Part shown: in pieces, positions 7,928-17,085 of the stretch
How the letters are laid out: each line of letters opens with the position of its first letter
Position numbering within the stretch: the first letter of the stretch is position 1
DNA from: CAIYYX01 sp035530135
GTDB taxonomy: Bacteria > Pseudomonadota > Gammaproteobacteria > Burkholderiales > Rhodocyclaceae
DNA length: 29,125 nucleotides
Direction: 5' to 3'
NCBI GenBank assembly: GCA_035530135.1
Contig: DATKVJ010000089.1
Span: 1-29,125, forward strand
Position numbers and translations under genes: made by a program
Notes under the pieces: model-generated
Seen by the model: the letters and a program-made list of their open reading frames with translations, nothing else
What the model was told of the DNA's origin: nothing
The model's database searches: none

Positions 7928-8603
7928 ACTGGTTCTGGGCGCGGCCCAGGGGGTTACGCATGGGAGGGGCGACCACGCCCATCGAGATGATGTACTTCAG
8001 CGCCTCATCGACGCTCATGTCGAGCTCGATCACGTCGGCGCGCGGGAGCATCAGGAAAAAGCCCGAAGTCGGGTTGGGTGTGGTCGGTACATAGACGCTG
8101 ACGTATTCGCCGCGCAGGTGGAGGCTGACATCACCCCCCGGTTGGCCGGTGAGGAAGGCGATGGTCCAGCAGCCGGAACGCGGGTACTGCACCAGCAGCG
8201 CCTTGCGGAAGGCCTCTCCGGTCGAGGAGAAGAGGGTGTCGGAGACCTGCTTGACGCTGTAATAGACCGACTTCACCACCGGAATGCGCGACAACACGCC
8301 TTCCCAGAAGCGGACTAGGCGCTGGCCGATGATGTTGGCGGTAACCAGACCGGTGAGGAACACCACCAGGATCGTCAGGATCGCGCCGAGCCCGGGTACA
8401 TAGAAGCCGAGCAGTGTTTCGGGGCGGATCGACACCGGCAGCAGCAGCAGCGATTGATCCATGGTGCGGACGATCAATGCCAGCACCCAGGCGGTGATCG
8501 CCAGCGGAACCCAGATCAGGAGACCGGTAATGAAGTATTTTTTCAGCCTGCGGGAAGGCCCGCCCGCCGCATTCTCAATGGCAGGCACAAGACCCGCTGC
8601 CAC
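7926..8603 (-). CDS. DUF502 family inner-membrane protein
   Basis: A protein of up to 225 residues of the DUF502 family, function unknown. After a basic patch (SRRLKKYFITG) there are two membrane segments (about 24-46, LIWVPLAITAWVLALIV, and about 70-92, GLGAILTILVVFLTGLVTA). Next comes the family signature IPVVKSVYYSVKQVSDTLFS and a soluble beta-rich C-terminal half with YVPTTPNPTSGFFLMLP. The start is uncertain: the GTG at 8603 lies inside fmdB (29 bp overlap), a second in-frame GTG lies at 8588, and a start close to LKKYFITG would match many relatives. It sits between fmdB and aspS and is probably cotranscribed with fmdB. Confidence 0.85.
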   Translation of the reverse strand: MAAGLVPAIENAAGGPSRRLKKYFITGLLIWVPLAITAWVLALIVRTMDQSLLLLPVSIRPETLLGFYVPGLGAILTILVVFLTGLVTANIIGQRLVRFWEGVLSRIPVVKSVYYSVKQVSDTLFSSTGEAFRKALLVQYPRSGCWTIAFLTGQPGGDVSLHLRGEYVSVYVPTTPNPTSGFFLMLPRADVIELDMSVDEALKYIISMGVVAPPMRNPLGRAQNQ

Positions 8604-8835
8604 CCTGGCAGGGGGGCGCCTCCGCCTTGGTTTCGCTCTTGGCGGCGCTGGCGCCGCCCTTGAAATCGGTCGCGTACCAGCCGCTGCCCTTGAGCTGGAA
8701 GCCCGGGGCGGTCAGCTGCTTGCTGAAGGTCTCGCCTTTGCATTCGGGGCAGGTGGTGAGCTGCGGGTCGCTCATTTTCTGCAATACGTCCTTTTCGTGG
8801 CCGCAACTGCTGCAACGGTAGGCATAGATCGGCAT
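8575..8835 (-). CDS. FmdB-family zinc ribbon protein
   Basis: An 86-residue small protein with an N-terminal zinc ribbon: PIYAYRCSSCGHEKD followed by a second Cys pair in TCPECKGETF. This is the FmdB/CxxC_CXXC_SSSS regulatory-domain family, named for a putative regulator of formamidase but of generally unknown function. The C-terminal half is low-complexity and ends in CACH. The ATG at 8835 is chosen because GGAGG lies 5 nt upstream; the frame extends 12 nt further to a TTG that overlaps this Shine-Dalgarno. A -10-like TATAAT lies just upstream. Confidence 0.85.
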   Translation of the reverse strand: MPIYAYRCSSCGHEKDVLQKMSDPQLTTCPECKGETFSKQLTAPGFQLKGSGWYATDFKGGASAAKSETKAEAPPCQGGSGSCACH

Positions 8836-8855
8836 GGCTGCCTCCAAAAAATGGG

Positions 8856-8861
8856 ATTATA
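8856..8861 (-). promoter_or_regulatory. -10 element upstream of fmdB
   Basis: On the minus strand a perfect TATAAT lies 21 nt before the fmdB ATG, so a transcript would start about 14 nt before the start codon and include the GGAGG site. No recognisable -35 hexamer lies 16-18 bp upstream, so activity may depend on an activator. It would serve fmdB and the DUF502 gene and possibly genes beyond the downstream hairpin. Confidence 0.45.
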
Positions 8862-8934
8862 ACTTAACCGCCCGGACAGCCGGCGGCGTATCAATGGGGC
8901 ATAAATGAGGGCGCCCGGACGTTATTTCAAGCGC

Positions 8935-9792
8935 TCACAGCAGGCCTAGGTAGGCGTGCGTCAGCGGCTGGCCCCAGAACAGGGCCAGCACGCCGGCGGC
9001 CGCGAGATAGGGTCCGAACGGGATAGGCACTTCGCGGCCGCGCTTGGCCAGGACGATCAGCGCGATGCCGACGATGGCGCCGACGAGCGATGAGAGCAGG
9101 ATCGTCAGGGGCAGCAACTGCCAGCCGAACCAGGCACCGATCGCGGCCAGCAGCTTGAAGTCGCCGTAGCCCATGCCCTCCTTGCCGGTGGCGAGCTTGA
9201 AGCCCCAATATACGCTCCACAGCGCGAGATAGCCGCAGACGGCGCCGATCACAGCGCTCTTGAGATCGGTGAAACCGCCGCCGATATTGACCAGCAGGCC
9301 CAGCCACAACAGCGGCAGCGTGATGTCGTCGGGCAGGAGCTGGGTGTCGATATCGATGAAGGTCAGCGCGATCATCGCCCAGATGAACATCAGGGCGCCG
9401 GCCGCCGCCGGGCTGAAGCCGAAATGCCAGCCGACGTAGGCGGAGAGCAGGGCCGTGAGCGCCTCGATCGCGGGATAGCGCGGGCTGATCTTCGCTCGGC
9501 AGGCGCGGCAGCGGCCGCGCAGGACGAGGTAGCTCAAGAGCGGGATGTTCTCCAGTGCCGAGATCGGGTGCCCGCACTTTGGGCAGCGCGAGCGCGGCCG
9601 GGACAGCGACAGCGTTTCCTGCACCGGCGCCGACTCGCCAGCTAGTCCCGCGCACTGCGCCCGCCATTCGCGCTCCAGGATTTGCGGCAGGCGGTGGATG
9701 ACGACGTTCAGGAAGCTGCCGACGGCCAGACCGAGCAGCAGACAGACGGCGGCGAAGCGGGCCGGATCGGCCAGGACATCGAGCACGGACAT
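8935..9792 (-). CDS. pilD: Prepilin peptidase / N-methyltransferase PilD
   Basis: A 285-residue polytopic membrane protein that cleaves and N-methylates type IV prepilins (and type II secretion pseudopilins). The N-terminal methyltransferase region has the motif GSFLNVVIHRLP (25-36) and two Cys pairs, CPKC (70-73) and CRAC (95-98). The aspartyl protease residues are in DIDTQLLPDD (147-156) and the GxGD motif GYGDFK (Asp211). The ATG at 9792 is used; a GTG three codons upstream is possible. It follows pilC by 17 bp. In many proteobacteria pilD is followed by coaE and a zinc-binding GyrA inhibitor gene; here fmdB follows instead. Confidence 0.95.
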   Translation of the reverse strand: MSVLDVLADPARFAAVCLLLGLAVGSFLNVVIHRLPQILEREWRAQCAGLAGESAPVQETLSLSRPRSRCPKCGHPISALENIPLLSYLVLRGRCRACRAKISPRYPAIEALTALLSAYVGWHFGFSPAAAGALMFIWAMIALTFIDIDTQLLPDDITLPLLWLGLLVNIGGGFTDLKSAVIGAVCGYLALWSVYWGFKLATGKEGMGYGDFKLLAAIGAWFGWQLLPLTILLSSLVGAIVGIALIVLAKRGREVPIPFGPYLAAAGVLALFWGQPLTHAYLGLL

Positions 9793-9809
9793 GGTTTGCA
9801 CTCGCGGCG

Positions 9810-11042
9810 TCAGACGGTCTGCGCCACCTTGAAGATGGGTAGGTACATGGCGATCACCAGACCGCCGATCAAGGTGCCCAAGACCACCATGATGATCGGC
9901 TCCATCAGGCTGGACAGGCCGTCGACCGCGTCGTCGACCTCCGCCTCGAAGAAGTCGGACACCTTAGAGAGCATGGCGTCGAGTTGGCCCGACTCCTCGC
10001 CGATCGCCACCATCTGGATGACCATGCTCGGAAAGACCGTGGCGTTCTGCATCGCCACGGTGAGGCTGGTGCCGGTGCTCACCTCGCTCTGGATCTGCTT
10101 GGTGGCCATTTTGTAGACATGGTTGCCGGCGGCGCCGCCGACCGAGTCGAGCGCTTCAACCAGCGGTACCCCGGCGGCGAACATCGTCGACAGGGTCCGC
10201 GTCCAGCGCGCGATGGTCGCCTTCCTGACGATTGGTCCGAACACCGGCACGCGCAACAGGGTTTTGTCCATGAAGATCTGCATCGGCAGCGAGCGCTTCC
10301 AGAAGTAGAAGAAGGCATAGAAGGCGCCGAAGATGCCGCCGAAGATCAGATACCAGTGGGCGACGAAGAAGTCCGAGATCGCGATCACCAGCAACGTCGG
10401 TGCCGGCAGGTCGGCGCCGAAACTCTTGAACACGTTCTTGAACGCCGGGATCACGAATATCATGATTATCGCGGTGATGACGAAGGCGACCACGAGGATG
10501 GCGATCGGATAGAACAGCGCCGACTTGATCTTCGACTTGATCGCCAGGATCTTTTCCTTGTAGGTGGCCAGGCGGTCGAGCAGCGAGTCGAGGATGCCCG
10601 CCTGTTCGCCGGCGCTCACCAGGTTGCAGAACAGCGCATCGAAGTGCAGCGGGTACTTGCGGAAGGCCTGGTTGAGGCTGGAGCCGGTCTCGACGTCGTT
10701 CTTGATGTCGTTCAACAGCTTGCCGACGGCGCGGTTGCTGGCGCCCTTGCCGACGATCTCGAAGGCCTGCAACAGCGGCACGCCGGCCTTCAGCATGGTG
10801 GCGAGCTGGCGCGTGAACAGGGTGATGTCCTTTTCGGTGACGCTGCCGCCCTTGGTGAAACCCTGTTTCTTCACCTTGCTGACGCGAATGCCCTGGCGGC
10901 GTAGGGTCGCCTGCACCATGGTCTCGCCGCCGGCGCGCATCTCGCCGCGCACCAGCTTGCCGCTCTTGTCCTTGCCCTCCCAGGCGAAGGAAAACTCCTT
11001 GATCTGCCCGGCTCTCTTGTTTGCTTTCGTGGCGGTTGCCAT
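9810..11042 (-). CDS. pilC: Type IV pilus inner-membrane platform protein PilC
   Basis: A 410-residue protein of the GspF/PilC family, the inner-membrane platform that connects the assembly ATPase to the growing pilus. It contains two tandem T2SSF domains: about 75-195, including FTRQLATMLKAGVPLLQAFE and GEQAGILDSLLDRLA, and about 275-400, including RTLSTMFAAGVPLVEALD and GEESGQLDAMLSKV. Membrane segments lie near 175-200, 220-245 and 385-405. Length and the repeated domain are standard. It lies 21 bp after pilB and 17 bp before pilD, so the three should be cotranscribed. Confidence 0.96.
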   Translation of the reverse strand: MATATKANKRAGQIKEFSFAWEGKDKSGKLVRGEMRAGGETMVQATLRRQGIRVSKVKKQGFTKGGSVTEKDITLFTRQLATMLKAGVPLLQAFEIVGKGASNRAVGKLLNDIKNDVETGSSLNQAFRKYPLHFDALFCNLVSAGEQAGILDSLLDRLATYKEKILAIKSKIKSALFYPIAILVVAFVITAIIMIFVIPAFKNVFKSFGADLPAPTLLVIAISDFFVAHWYLIFGGIFGAFYAFFYFWKRSLPMQIFMDKTLLRVPVFGPIVRKATIARWTRTLSTMFAAGVPLVEALDSVGGAAGNHVYKMATKQIQSEVSTGTSLTVAMQNATVFPSMVIQMVAIGEESGQLDAMLSKVSDFFEAEVDDAVDGLSSLMEPIIMVVLGTLIGGLVIAMYLPIFKVAQTV

Positions 11043-11063
11043 GTTCCGATTCCCCTGTGAGCC

Positions 11064-12776
11064 TCAGTCGTTGGTGCAGGCGAGCACTTCTTCCAGAGAC
11101 GTGATCCCCTGCCTGACCTTGAGCAAGCCGGACTGGCGCAAATCTCTGACCCCCTCGCGCCGAGCCTGGTCGGCGATGTCTATGGCGTTGCCGCCGGTCA
11201 TGATCAGACGGCCGATCTCTTCCGAGATCGGCATCACCTGATAGATGCCAACCCGCCCCTTGTAGCCGCTGCCCTTGCAGCGCTCGCAGCCGCCGGGTCC
11301 GTAATGTTGCCAGCTGCCGTCGAGCTCCTCCTCTGTGAACCCGGCCTGCAGCAGCGCCTCTATCGGTATCGACAGCGGCAGCTTGCAGGTGCACAGGCGG
11401 CGCGCCAGACGCTGGGCGGTGATCAGGATCACGCTCGAGGCGATGTTGAATGCCGCGATACCCATGTTCAGCATGCGCGAGAGCGTCGAGGGCGCATCGT
11501 TGGTGTGCACCGTGGACAATACCAGATGGCCGGTCTGTGCGGCCTTGATCGAGATCTCTGCGGTCTCCAGGTCGCGGATCTCGCCGACCATGATGATGTC
11601 GGGGTCCTGGCGCAGGAAGGACTTGAGCGCTGCCGAGAAGCTGAGGCCGGCCTTCTCGTTGATGTTGACCTGGTTGACCCCGGGTAGGTTGATTTCTGCC
11701 GGATCCTCGGCCGTCGAGATGTTTACGCCGGGTTTGTTGAGCAGGTTGAGGCAGGTGTAAAGGGACACCGTCTTGCCGCTGCCGGTGGGTCCGGTCACCA
11801 GCACCATGCCGTACGGGCGGCTGATGGCGGCGAGCATGGCCGTCTTCTGCTCCGGTTCGTAGCCGAGCGCGTCGATGCCGAGCATGGCGGCGGAGGCATC
11901 GAGGATGCGCATCACGATCTTTTCGCCATACAGCGTCGGCAGCGTGGACACCCGAAAATCGATCGACTTGTTCTTGGACAGGACCAGTTTCATGCGTCCA
12001 TCCTGCGGAATCCGCTTCTCGGAGATGTCCAGGCGGGAGATCACCTTGATGCGCGAGGCTATCTTCTCCTTGACCACCAGCGGCGGTTGGGCGATCTCGC
12101 GCAGGATGCCGTCGGTGCGATAGCGTATCCGATAGTATTTCTCGTAGGGCTCGAAATGGATGTCGGATGCGCCCTCGGCGATGGCGTCGTGGAGTATCTT
12201 CTGCAGGAATTTGACCACCGGGGCATCGTCGATTTCGAGGCTGTCGGCCTGGGCGGCCGCCTCCTTGACGGCGGCATCCTCGAATTCGAGATGAAGATCC
12301 TCCTTCGTGAACTCGTTGAGCGTGGCCCCCGGCGCTTCCAGTAAATTGGCGACCAGCGTTGCCAATTTGTCCCCCTCGACCACCACGGGGTCGACGGCCA
12401 GCCCAGTTTGAAAGCGGATCTCATCCAGCGCGCGGAGGTTGGTGGGATCGGACAGCGCCACCGCGATGCGGTTGCCGCGGCGCACGAGCGCGACCACCTG
12501 ATGGGCCTGCATCAGCTTGTGGTCGATGGCGCCGCTGACCATCCGCGTCGCGTCGAAGGCGACGATGTCGAGCAGCGGATAGCCGAAGGTTTTGGCGGCA
12601 AAGCTGGCAATCTCGTGGGGCTTCATACGACCGCTGGCGATCAACCGGTCAACAAAGCCGCTGCTGGTCTTGGCGCCGTGACCCGCCAGGGCTTCGGCCT
12701 CGTCCTCCATCAGGCGCCCCTGCTGCACCATGGCGCGTGCCAAGCCGCTCAGAGATGTCTGCAGAGTCGCCGTCAT
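11064..12776 (-). CDS. pilB: Type IV pilus assembly ATPase PilB
   Basis: A 570-residue hexameric secretion ATPase that powers pilus extension. An N-terminal MshEN-type domain spans about 15-165. The core has Walker A GPTGSGKT (329-336), the Asp box around STAEDPAE (354-361), Walker B IIMVGEIRDLETA (394-406) and the His box TGHLVLSTVHTND. Two Cys pairs, CTC (462-464) and CERC (497-500), form the zinc site typical of extension ATPases and absent from PilT. The ATG at 12776 lacks a clear Shine-Dalgarno. No PilA, PilT or other pilus genes are in the window. Confidence 0.96.
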   Translation of the reverse strand: MTATLQTSLSGLARAMVQQGRLMEDEAEALAGHGAKTSSGFVDRLIASGRMKPHEIASFAAKTFGYPLLDIVAFDATRMVSGAIDHKLMQAHQVVALVRRGNRIAVALSDPTNLRALDEIRFQTGLAVDPVVVEGDKLATLVANLLEAPGATLNEFTKEDLHLEFEDAAVKEAAAQADSLEIDDAPVVKFLQKILHDAIAEGASDIHFEPYEKYYRIRYRTDGILREIAQPPLVVKEKIASRIKVISRLDISEKRIPQDGRMKLVLSKNKSIDFRVSTLPTLYGEKIVMRILDASAAMLGIDALGYEPEQKTAMLAAISRPYGMVLVTGPTGSGKTVSLYTCLNLLNKPGVNISTAEDPAEINLPGVNQVNINEKAGLSFSAALKSFLRQDPDIIMVGEIRDLETAEISIKAAQTGHLVLSTVHTNDAPSTLSRMLNMGIAAFNIASSVILITAQRLARRLCTCKLPLSIPIEALLQAGFTEEELDGSWQHYGPGGCERCKGSGYKGRVGIYQVMPISEEIGRLIMTGGNAIDIADQARREGVRDLRQSGLLKVRQGITSLEEVLACTND

Positions 12777-12870
12777 CAGGCCGTTTTGTCAGTCAAAATG
12801 AATAATTCGGGAGTCTATCGCTATCCGGGCAACGATGCCAACAGGTGCTCTGCAATGCAGACCGTAGCGT

Positions 12871-14157
12871 TCAGCCGGCTTGGCTGGGCGGTTGAAAGAC
12901 TCGCACCATGCGGATGCGGCGGTCCTGGGTCTGCACGATTTCCATCGGCACCCCGCCGATCTTGACGCTGAGACCGGATTCGGGGATGTCCTGGAGATGT
13001 TCGAGGATCAGCCCGTTCAGTGTCTTCGGCCCGTCCAGCGGGAAGTTGAGGTCGAGCGCCCGGTTGAGCTCCCGAAGGCTGCGACCGCCATCGACCAGCA
13101 CGCTATGCTCGCCGTCCACGTCGCTCCAGGCCAATTCCGTGCTGCTGCCCGGTACGCTGGTGGTGAACTTGCCGATGATCTCCTCGATGATGTCCTCCAG
13201 CGTCACCAGTCCTTCGAGCTCACCGTACTCATCGACCACCAGGCCGAAACGCTGGCGGTTCTCCTTGAAAAATTGCAGCTGCGCGTAGATCGGTGTCGCC
13301 GCCGGGATGAAATAGGGCTCGGCGAGATGCTCTCGCAAATTCTCGACGGTCAGCTCTCCGGCAAGCGCGCTGGCCAGTAGTCGGCGTTGCAGCAGGATGC
13401 CGACAATATTGCTCGGGTCGTCTTCATAAACGGGAAGCCGCCTGTGGAAACTGGTCCCGATCTGCTCGCGGATTTTTTCCAGGGGTGCCCCGATGTCGAT
13501 CGCCTCGATCTCGCCGCGCGGCTTCATGATGTCCTCGACGCTGATGCGTTCGAGATCGAACAGGTTGAGCAGCATCGTCTGGTGCTGGTGCGGGATGAAA
13601 TGGCTGCCCTCCAGAACCAGGGCGCGCAATTCCTCCGGAGACAGTTGCTGTGCCTCGTGGCCGGCCCCGGTCTTCAGCCGCAAGAGCTTGAGCATGGCGG
13701 TGACGAATAGGTTGACGAAGGCAACCACCGGGTTGAACAGGCGCAGCAAGGGCGCCAGCACATAGCTGACGCCGGCCGCCAGCCGGTCGGGATAGGTGGC
13801 CCCGATCACTTTTGGCGTAATTTCCGAAAACACCAAAATGAGAAAGGTGATAACCAGGGTGCCCGCGCCGAGCGCCCACTTCTCCTCGCCGAACATCCGC
13901 ACCGTGATCAGCCCGGCCAGGGTGGCCGCGGCGGCGTTGGTGAGCGTATTGAACAGCAGGATGATGCCGAGCAGCTTATTGGTTTTGGCCAGCAGTTCCA
14001 GCGCCATCTTTGCGCCGCGCTGGCCCGCCTGTCGCTTGGCGCGCAGGCGATAGCGGTTGGCGGCCATCATCGCCGTCTCCGCCAAAGAGAAAAAACCGGC
14101 AACGGCCAGCAGGACGATCAGCGCGACGAGCTGTGCCGATAAGGGAATGTCTTCCAA
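12871..14157 (-). CDS. CNNM/CorC-family transporter-associated protein (HlyC/CorC)
   Basis: A 428-residue membrane protein with an N-terminal CNNM (DUF21) domain (about 1-185, with LAETAMMAANRYRLR and FSEITPKVIGATYPD), a pair of CBS domains (about 205-325, with IMKPRGEIEAID and GLVVDEYGELEGLVTLEDI) and a C-terminal CorC_HlyC domain (about 340-425). Relatives such as CorB/YfjD/MpfA are linked to Mg2+ efflux or magnesium resistance; the CBS pair probably senses nucleotides (family knowledge). The start is a TTG at 14157; it is supported because MEDIPL matches the usual N-terminus and no alternative ATG exists before the membrane segment. It follows the ccsA-like gene by 63 bp. Confidence 0.9.
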   Translation of the reverse strand: MEDIPLSAQLVALIVLLAVAGFFSLAETAMMAANRYRLRAKRQAGQRGAKMALELLAKTNKLLGIILLFNTLTNAAAATLAGLITVRMFGEEKWALGAGTLVITFLILVFSEITPKVIGATYPDRLAAGVSYVLAPLLRLFNPVVAFVNLFVTAMLKLLRLKTGAGHEAQQLSPEELRALVLEGSHFIPHQHQTMLLNLFDLERISVEDIMKPRGEIEAIDIGAPLEKIREQIGTSFHRRLPVYEDDPSNIVGILLQRRLLASALAGELTVENLREHLAEPYFIPAATPIYAQLQFFKENRQRFGLVVDEYGELEGLVTLEDIIEEIIGKFTTSVPGSSTELAWSDVDGEHSVLVDGGRSLRELNRALDLNFPLDGPKTLNGLILEHLQDIPESGLSVKIGGVPMEIVQTQDRRIRMVRVFQPPSQAG

Positions 14158-14220
14158 GCGAGGTCAGGCAGGCAACACGGTGAAACGAGTATCGGGGCGG
14201 CGATTCGGCTTGTCAACCGC

Positions 14221-15066
14221 TCAGGCGGCGCGGCCGAGGATCACCTCGAGCACGAAGCGGCTGCCGACGTAGGCCAACATCAGGGCGACGAAGCCGGCCA
14301 TCGTCCAGCGCAGCGCCAGCCGCCCGCGCCAGCCGCGTAGGTGGCGGCCGACCAGCAGCGCGCCGAAGATCAGCCAGGAGATCAGCCCGAATACCGTCTT
14401 GTGGTCGAAGGACAGCGCCTTGCCGAACAGTCTCTCGGAAAAGAACACCCCGGACACCACCGTCAGAGTGAGCAGCAGGAAGCCGATGTTGATCAGTCGA
14501 AACAGCAGTGCCTCCATGGTCATCAAGGGCGGCAGACGGGCCAAGAGCGGCGACAGGTGTCCCCGGTGCAAGCGCTTTTCCGCGGCTGCCATCAACAGGG
14601 CGTGGAGCGCCGCCAGGGTGAACAGGCTGTAGGCCAGCATCGCGATCAGGAAGTGCAGACGGAAGGCGATCGAGTCGGTATTGACCAGCAGCGGTTGTCC
14701 CGGGAACAGTGCCGGCAACAGCACGCAGACTGCAGCCAGCGGCAGACCGAGTATCTGCAGGCCATCCATTCGGGTGTAGAAACTCTCGATCCAATAAAGC
14801 ACGATCGCCAGCCAGAGCATCATCGACAGTGACAGTGAGAAACCGAAGCGTATGCCGCCATCGGCGAACACCTCGTGGCTCAGGGTGATGGCGTGGATCC
14901 ACAGAGCCGCGAGCAGCAGGGCCCGTTCCCAGGGCAACAATGCGGTCAAGGGCAGCGCCAGCGCCGCGCCGTGCCAGCGCGTGCGCCAGGAATACGCCGC
15001 GAGTCCGGCATAGAGCGTGGCGGCGAGAAAATGCAGCAACATCGGATGCAGTAGAATCTTAGACAT
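14221..15066 (-). CDS. CcsA/YpjD-like cytochrome c assembly membrane protein
   Basis: A 281-residue protein with about eight hydrophobic segments, belonging to the cytochrome c assembly (CcmC/CcmF/CcsA) superfamily, short YpjD-type branch. The conserved core has FRLHFLIAMLAYSLFTLAALHALL around 135-158 with one histidine, and SFDHKTVFGLISWLIFG near 218-234 with another, candidate haem ligands. In these bacteria the gene is regularly found next to ffh and a CorC gene; its role in haem handling is inferred. The start could be the ATG at 15066 or 15042; neither has a strong ribosome-binding site. It is divergent from ffh with only 28 bp between. Confidence 0.85.
   Translation of the reverse strand: MSKILLHPMLLHFLAATLYAGLAAYSWRTRWHGAALALPLTALLPWERALLLAALWIHAITLSHEVFADGGIRFGFSLSLSMMLWLAIVLYWIESFYTRMDGLQILGLPLAAVCVLLPALFPGQPLLVNTDSIAFRLHFLIAMLAYSLFTLAALHALLMAAAEKRLHRGHLSPLLARLPPLMTMEALLFRLINIGFLLLTLTVVSGVFFSERLFGKALSFDHKTVFGLISWLIFGALLVGRHLRGWRGRLALRWTMAGFVALMLAYVGSRFVLEVILGRAA
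15052..15057 (+). promoter_or_regulatory. Candidate -10 element for ffh
   Basis: TAGAAT on the plus strand lies 38 nt before the ffh ATG, giving a leader of about 30 nt. It falls inside the first codons of the divergent ccsA-like gene. No good -35 hexamer is visible 17 bp upstream, so the call is weak. Confidence 0.3.
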
Positions 15067-15094
15067 CCAAACAGTTTACCTCAATCGGAACCCT

Positions 15095-16450
15095 ATGCTC
15101 GACAACCTCACCCAACGCCTCGCCCGGGTCGTCAAGACGCTGCGCGGTCAGGCGCGCCTGACCGAAGACAACATCGCGGAGATGCTGCGCGAAGTGCGCA
15201 TGGCACTGCTGGAAGCCGACGTCGCCTTGCCGGTCATCAAGGAACTGATCGCAAGGGTGAAAGAGCGGGCCGTTGGCCAGGAGGTGATCGGCTCGCTCAC
15301 CCCCGGTCAGGCTCTGGTCGGGGTGGTGCATCGCGAGCTGACCGAACTGATGGGTGGGCAGAGCGTCGGTCTCAATCTGGCCACCCAGCCGCCGGCGGTG
15401 ATCCTGATGTCCGGATTGCAGGGCGCGGGCAAGACCACCACCACCGCCAAGCTGGGCAAATGGCTCAGGGAGCGGCAGAAGAAGAAGGTGCTGGCGGTCT
15501 CGTGCGACGTTTATCGTCCCGCCGCGATCGAGCAGTTGAAGACGGTCGCCGCCCAGGCCGGCATCGACTTCTTCCCCTCGGCCGTGGACCAGAAGCCCCG
15601 GGACATAGCGGCGGCGGCCCTCGATTACGCCAGGAAGCACTACTACGACGTGCTGTTCGTCGATACCGCAGGGCGTTTGGCCATCGACGCGGCGATGATG
15701 GACGAGATCAAGGAATTGCATGCCCTGTTGAAGCCGATCGAGTCTCTGTTCGTGGTGGATGCCATGCTCGGCCAGGATGCGGTGAATACCGCCAAGGCCT
15801 TCAACGAGGCGCTTCCCCTAACCGGCATCATCCTCACCAAGCTCGACGGCGATGCGCGCGGCGGCGCGGCCTTGTCGGTGCGCCACGTCACCGGCAAGCC
15901 GCTCAAGTTCGCTGGTATCGGCGAAAAGCTCTCCGGGCTCGAGGAATTCCACCCCGAGCGCATGGCCTCGCGCATTCTCGGCATGGGCGATATCCTCGGC
16001 CTGGTCGAGGAAGCGCAGCGCGGGCTGGATCAGGACAAGGCGCAGGCTTTCGCGCAGAAAATGAAGTCGGGCAAGAGCTTCGACCTGAACGACTTCAAGG
16101 AGCAGATCAGCCAGATGCGCAAGATGGGCGGGCTCTCAGGCATGCTGGAAAAGCTGCCGGCGCAGTTTGCCCAGGCCGCCGCCCAGGCCGGCGGCGCGGT
16201 CGAGGACAAGTCGATCAGGCGCATCGAAGGCATCATCAATTCGATGACCCGGGATGAGCGCGCCAAGCCCGAGATCCTCAAGGCCAGCCGCAAGCGCCGC
16301 ATCGCCGCCGGTGCCGGCGTGCCGGTGCAGGAGGTCAACCGTCTCCTGAGTCAGTTCGAGCAGACGCAGAAGATGATGAAGCAGTTCTCCAAGGGCGGTA
16401 TGCAGAAGCTGATGCGCGGCATGAAGGGCATGATGCCCGGGATGCGCTAG
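15095..16450 (+). CDS. ffh: Signal recognition particle protein Ffh (SRP54)
   Basis: A 452-residue SRP GTPase that binds signal peptides of nascent membrane proteins together with 4.5S RNA and docks on FtsY. The N domain (about 1-90) ends in the usual helices. The G domain has GLQGAGKTTTTAKLG (107-121), the DTAGR motif and TKLDGDARGGAALS. The methionine-rich M domain (about 300-452) includes MRKMGGLSGMLEKLP, the RNA-binding SRKRRIAAGAG and a Met-rich tail ending GMKGMMPGMR. An ATG-like frame exists further upstream, but MLDNLTQRL at 15095 matches the family start. It converges with the transglycosylase gene, with 11 bp between them. Confidence 0.97.
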   Translation: MLDNLTQRLARVVKTLRGQARLTEDNIAEMLREVRMALLEADVALPVIKELIARVKERAVGQEVIGSLTPGQALVGVVHRELTELMGGQSVGLNLATQPPAVILMSGLQGAGKTTTTAKLGKWLRERQKKKVLAVSCDVYRPAAIEQLKTVAAQAGIDFFPSAVDQKPRDIAAAALDYARKHYYDVLFVDTAGRLAIDAAMMDEIKELHALLKPIESLFVVDAMLGQDAVNTAKAFNEALPLTGIILTKLDGDARGGAALSVRHVTGKPLKFAGIGEKLSGLEEFHPERMASRILGMGDILGLVEEAQRGLDQDKAQAFAQKMKSGKSFDLNDFKEQISQMRKMGGLSGMLEKLPAQFAQAAAQAGGAVEDKSIRRIEGIINSMTRDERAKPEILKASRKRRIAAGAGVPVQEVNRLLSQFEQTQKMMKQFSKGGMQKLMRGMKGMMPGMR

Positions 16451-16461
16451 ATTCTAAGCAT

Positions 16462-17085
16462 TCAGCGCCGGGCCAGATCAGAATTCCAGTGCCACTGCCG
16501 CTCCCAGGCACTGCGCACCATGTTCGGGTAGTCGGGTTGACCGATGCTGCCATTGTAGCGGCCGAGCGCGCGATAGAGATTGCCGTGCTCGATGTCCAGG
16601 TAGTGGCGCAGGATAGTGCAGCCGTAGCGCAGGTTCACGCGCAAATGGAACAGATCGGTGTTCTTCCGCCCGATCAGTTTGACCCAGAACGGCATCACCT
16701 GCATGTAGCCGCGCGCGCCAGCGTCCGAAACGGCGTACTTGTGGAAACCGCTCTCTACCTGGATCACGCCCAGCACCAGCTGCGGATCGAGGCCGGCGCG
16801 CTTGGCTTCGTAATACACGGTCTTGAGGAATTCCAGGCGTCCGGTACGGTCGGGCATGCGGCTGGCGAGTCGCCGCGACATTTCCACCAGCCAGCTCTTC
16901 TCGCCGAAGCTGGGGAATTCCAGCTCGGGGGCGGGGTGGTCGGAAATGGCTGCCTGCAGCGCCGCCTGCACGCTGGCAGCGAGCGGCTGGTAGTCCTGGG
17001 CGCCGGCGTGTGCGAGGCTCGCCGCTCCCGTCTGGAGGAGAAGCGCGAAGATTGTCGCGGCCAGGATTCTCGCGTTCAGCCGCAT
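16462..17085 (-). CDS. Lytic murein transglycosylase, SLT domain
   Basis: A 207-residue protein with a signal peptide (MRLNARILAATIFALLLQTG, cleavage near AHA-G) and a single SLT goose-type lysozyme-like domain at about 85-205. The catalytic glutamate is Glu111 in VIQVESGF, followed by the conserved GARGYMQVMPFW and the C-terminal ALGRYNGS motif. It should cleave murein glycan strands in the periplasm with formation of 1,6-anhydro-MurNAc, the class of product whose recycling depends on AnmK, encoded at 25135. Its ATG overlaps the proS 3' end by 10 bp, so expression is coupled to proS. Confidence 0.9.
   Translation of the reverse strand: MRLNARILAATIFALLLQTGAASLAHAGAQDYQPLAASVQAALQAAISDHPAPELEFPSFGEKSWLVEMSRRLASRMPDRTGRLEFLKTVYYEAKRAGLDPQLVLGVIQVESGFHKYAVSDAGARGYMQVMPFWVKLIGRKNTDLFHLRVNLRYGCTILRHYLDIEHGNLYRALGRYNGSIGQPDYPNMVRSAWERQWHWNSDLARR

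Noticed and set aside
12777..12870. Possible sigma-54 promoter upstream of pilB (minus-strand TTGGCATCGTTGCCC)
   Set aside because: The GG and GC elements are too close together for the sigma-54 consensus spacing.
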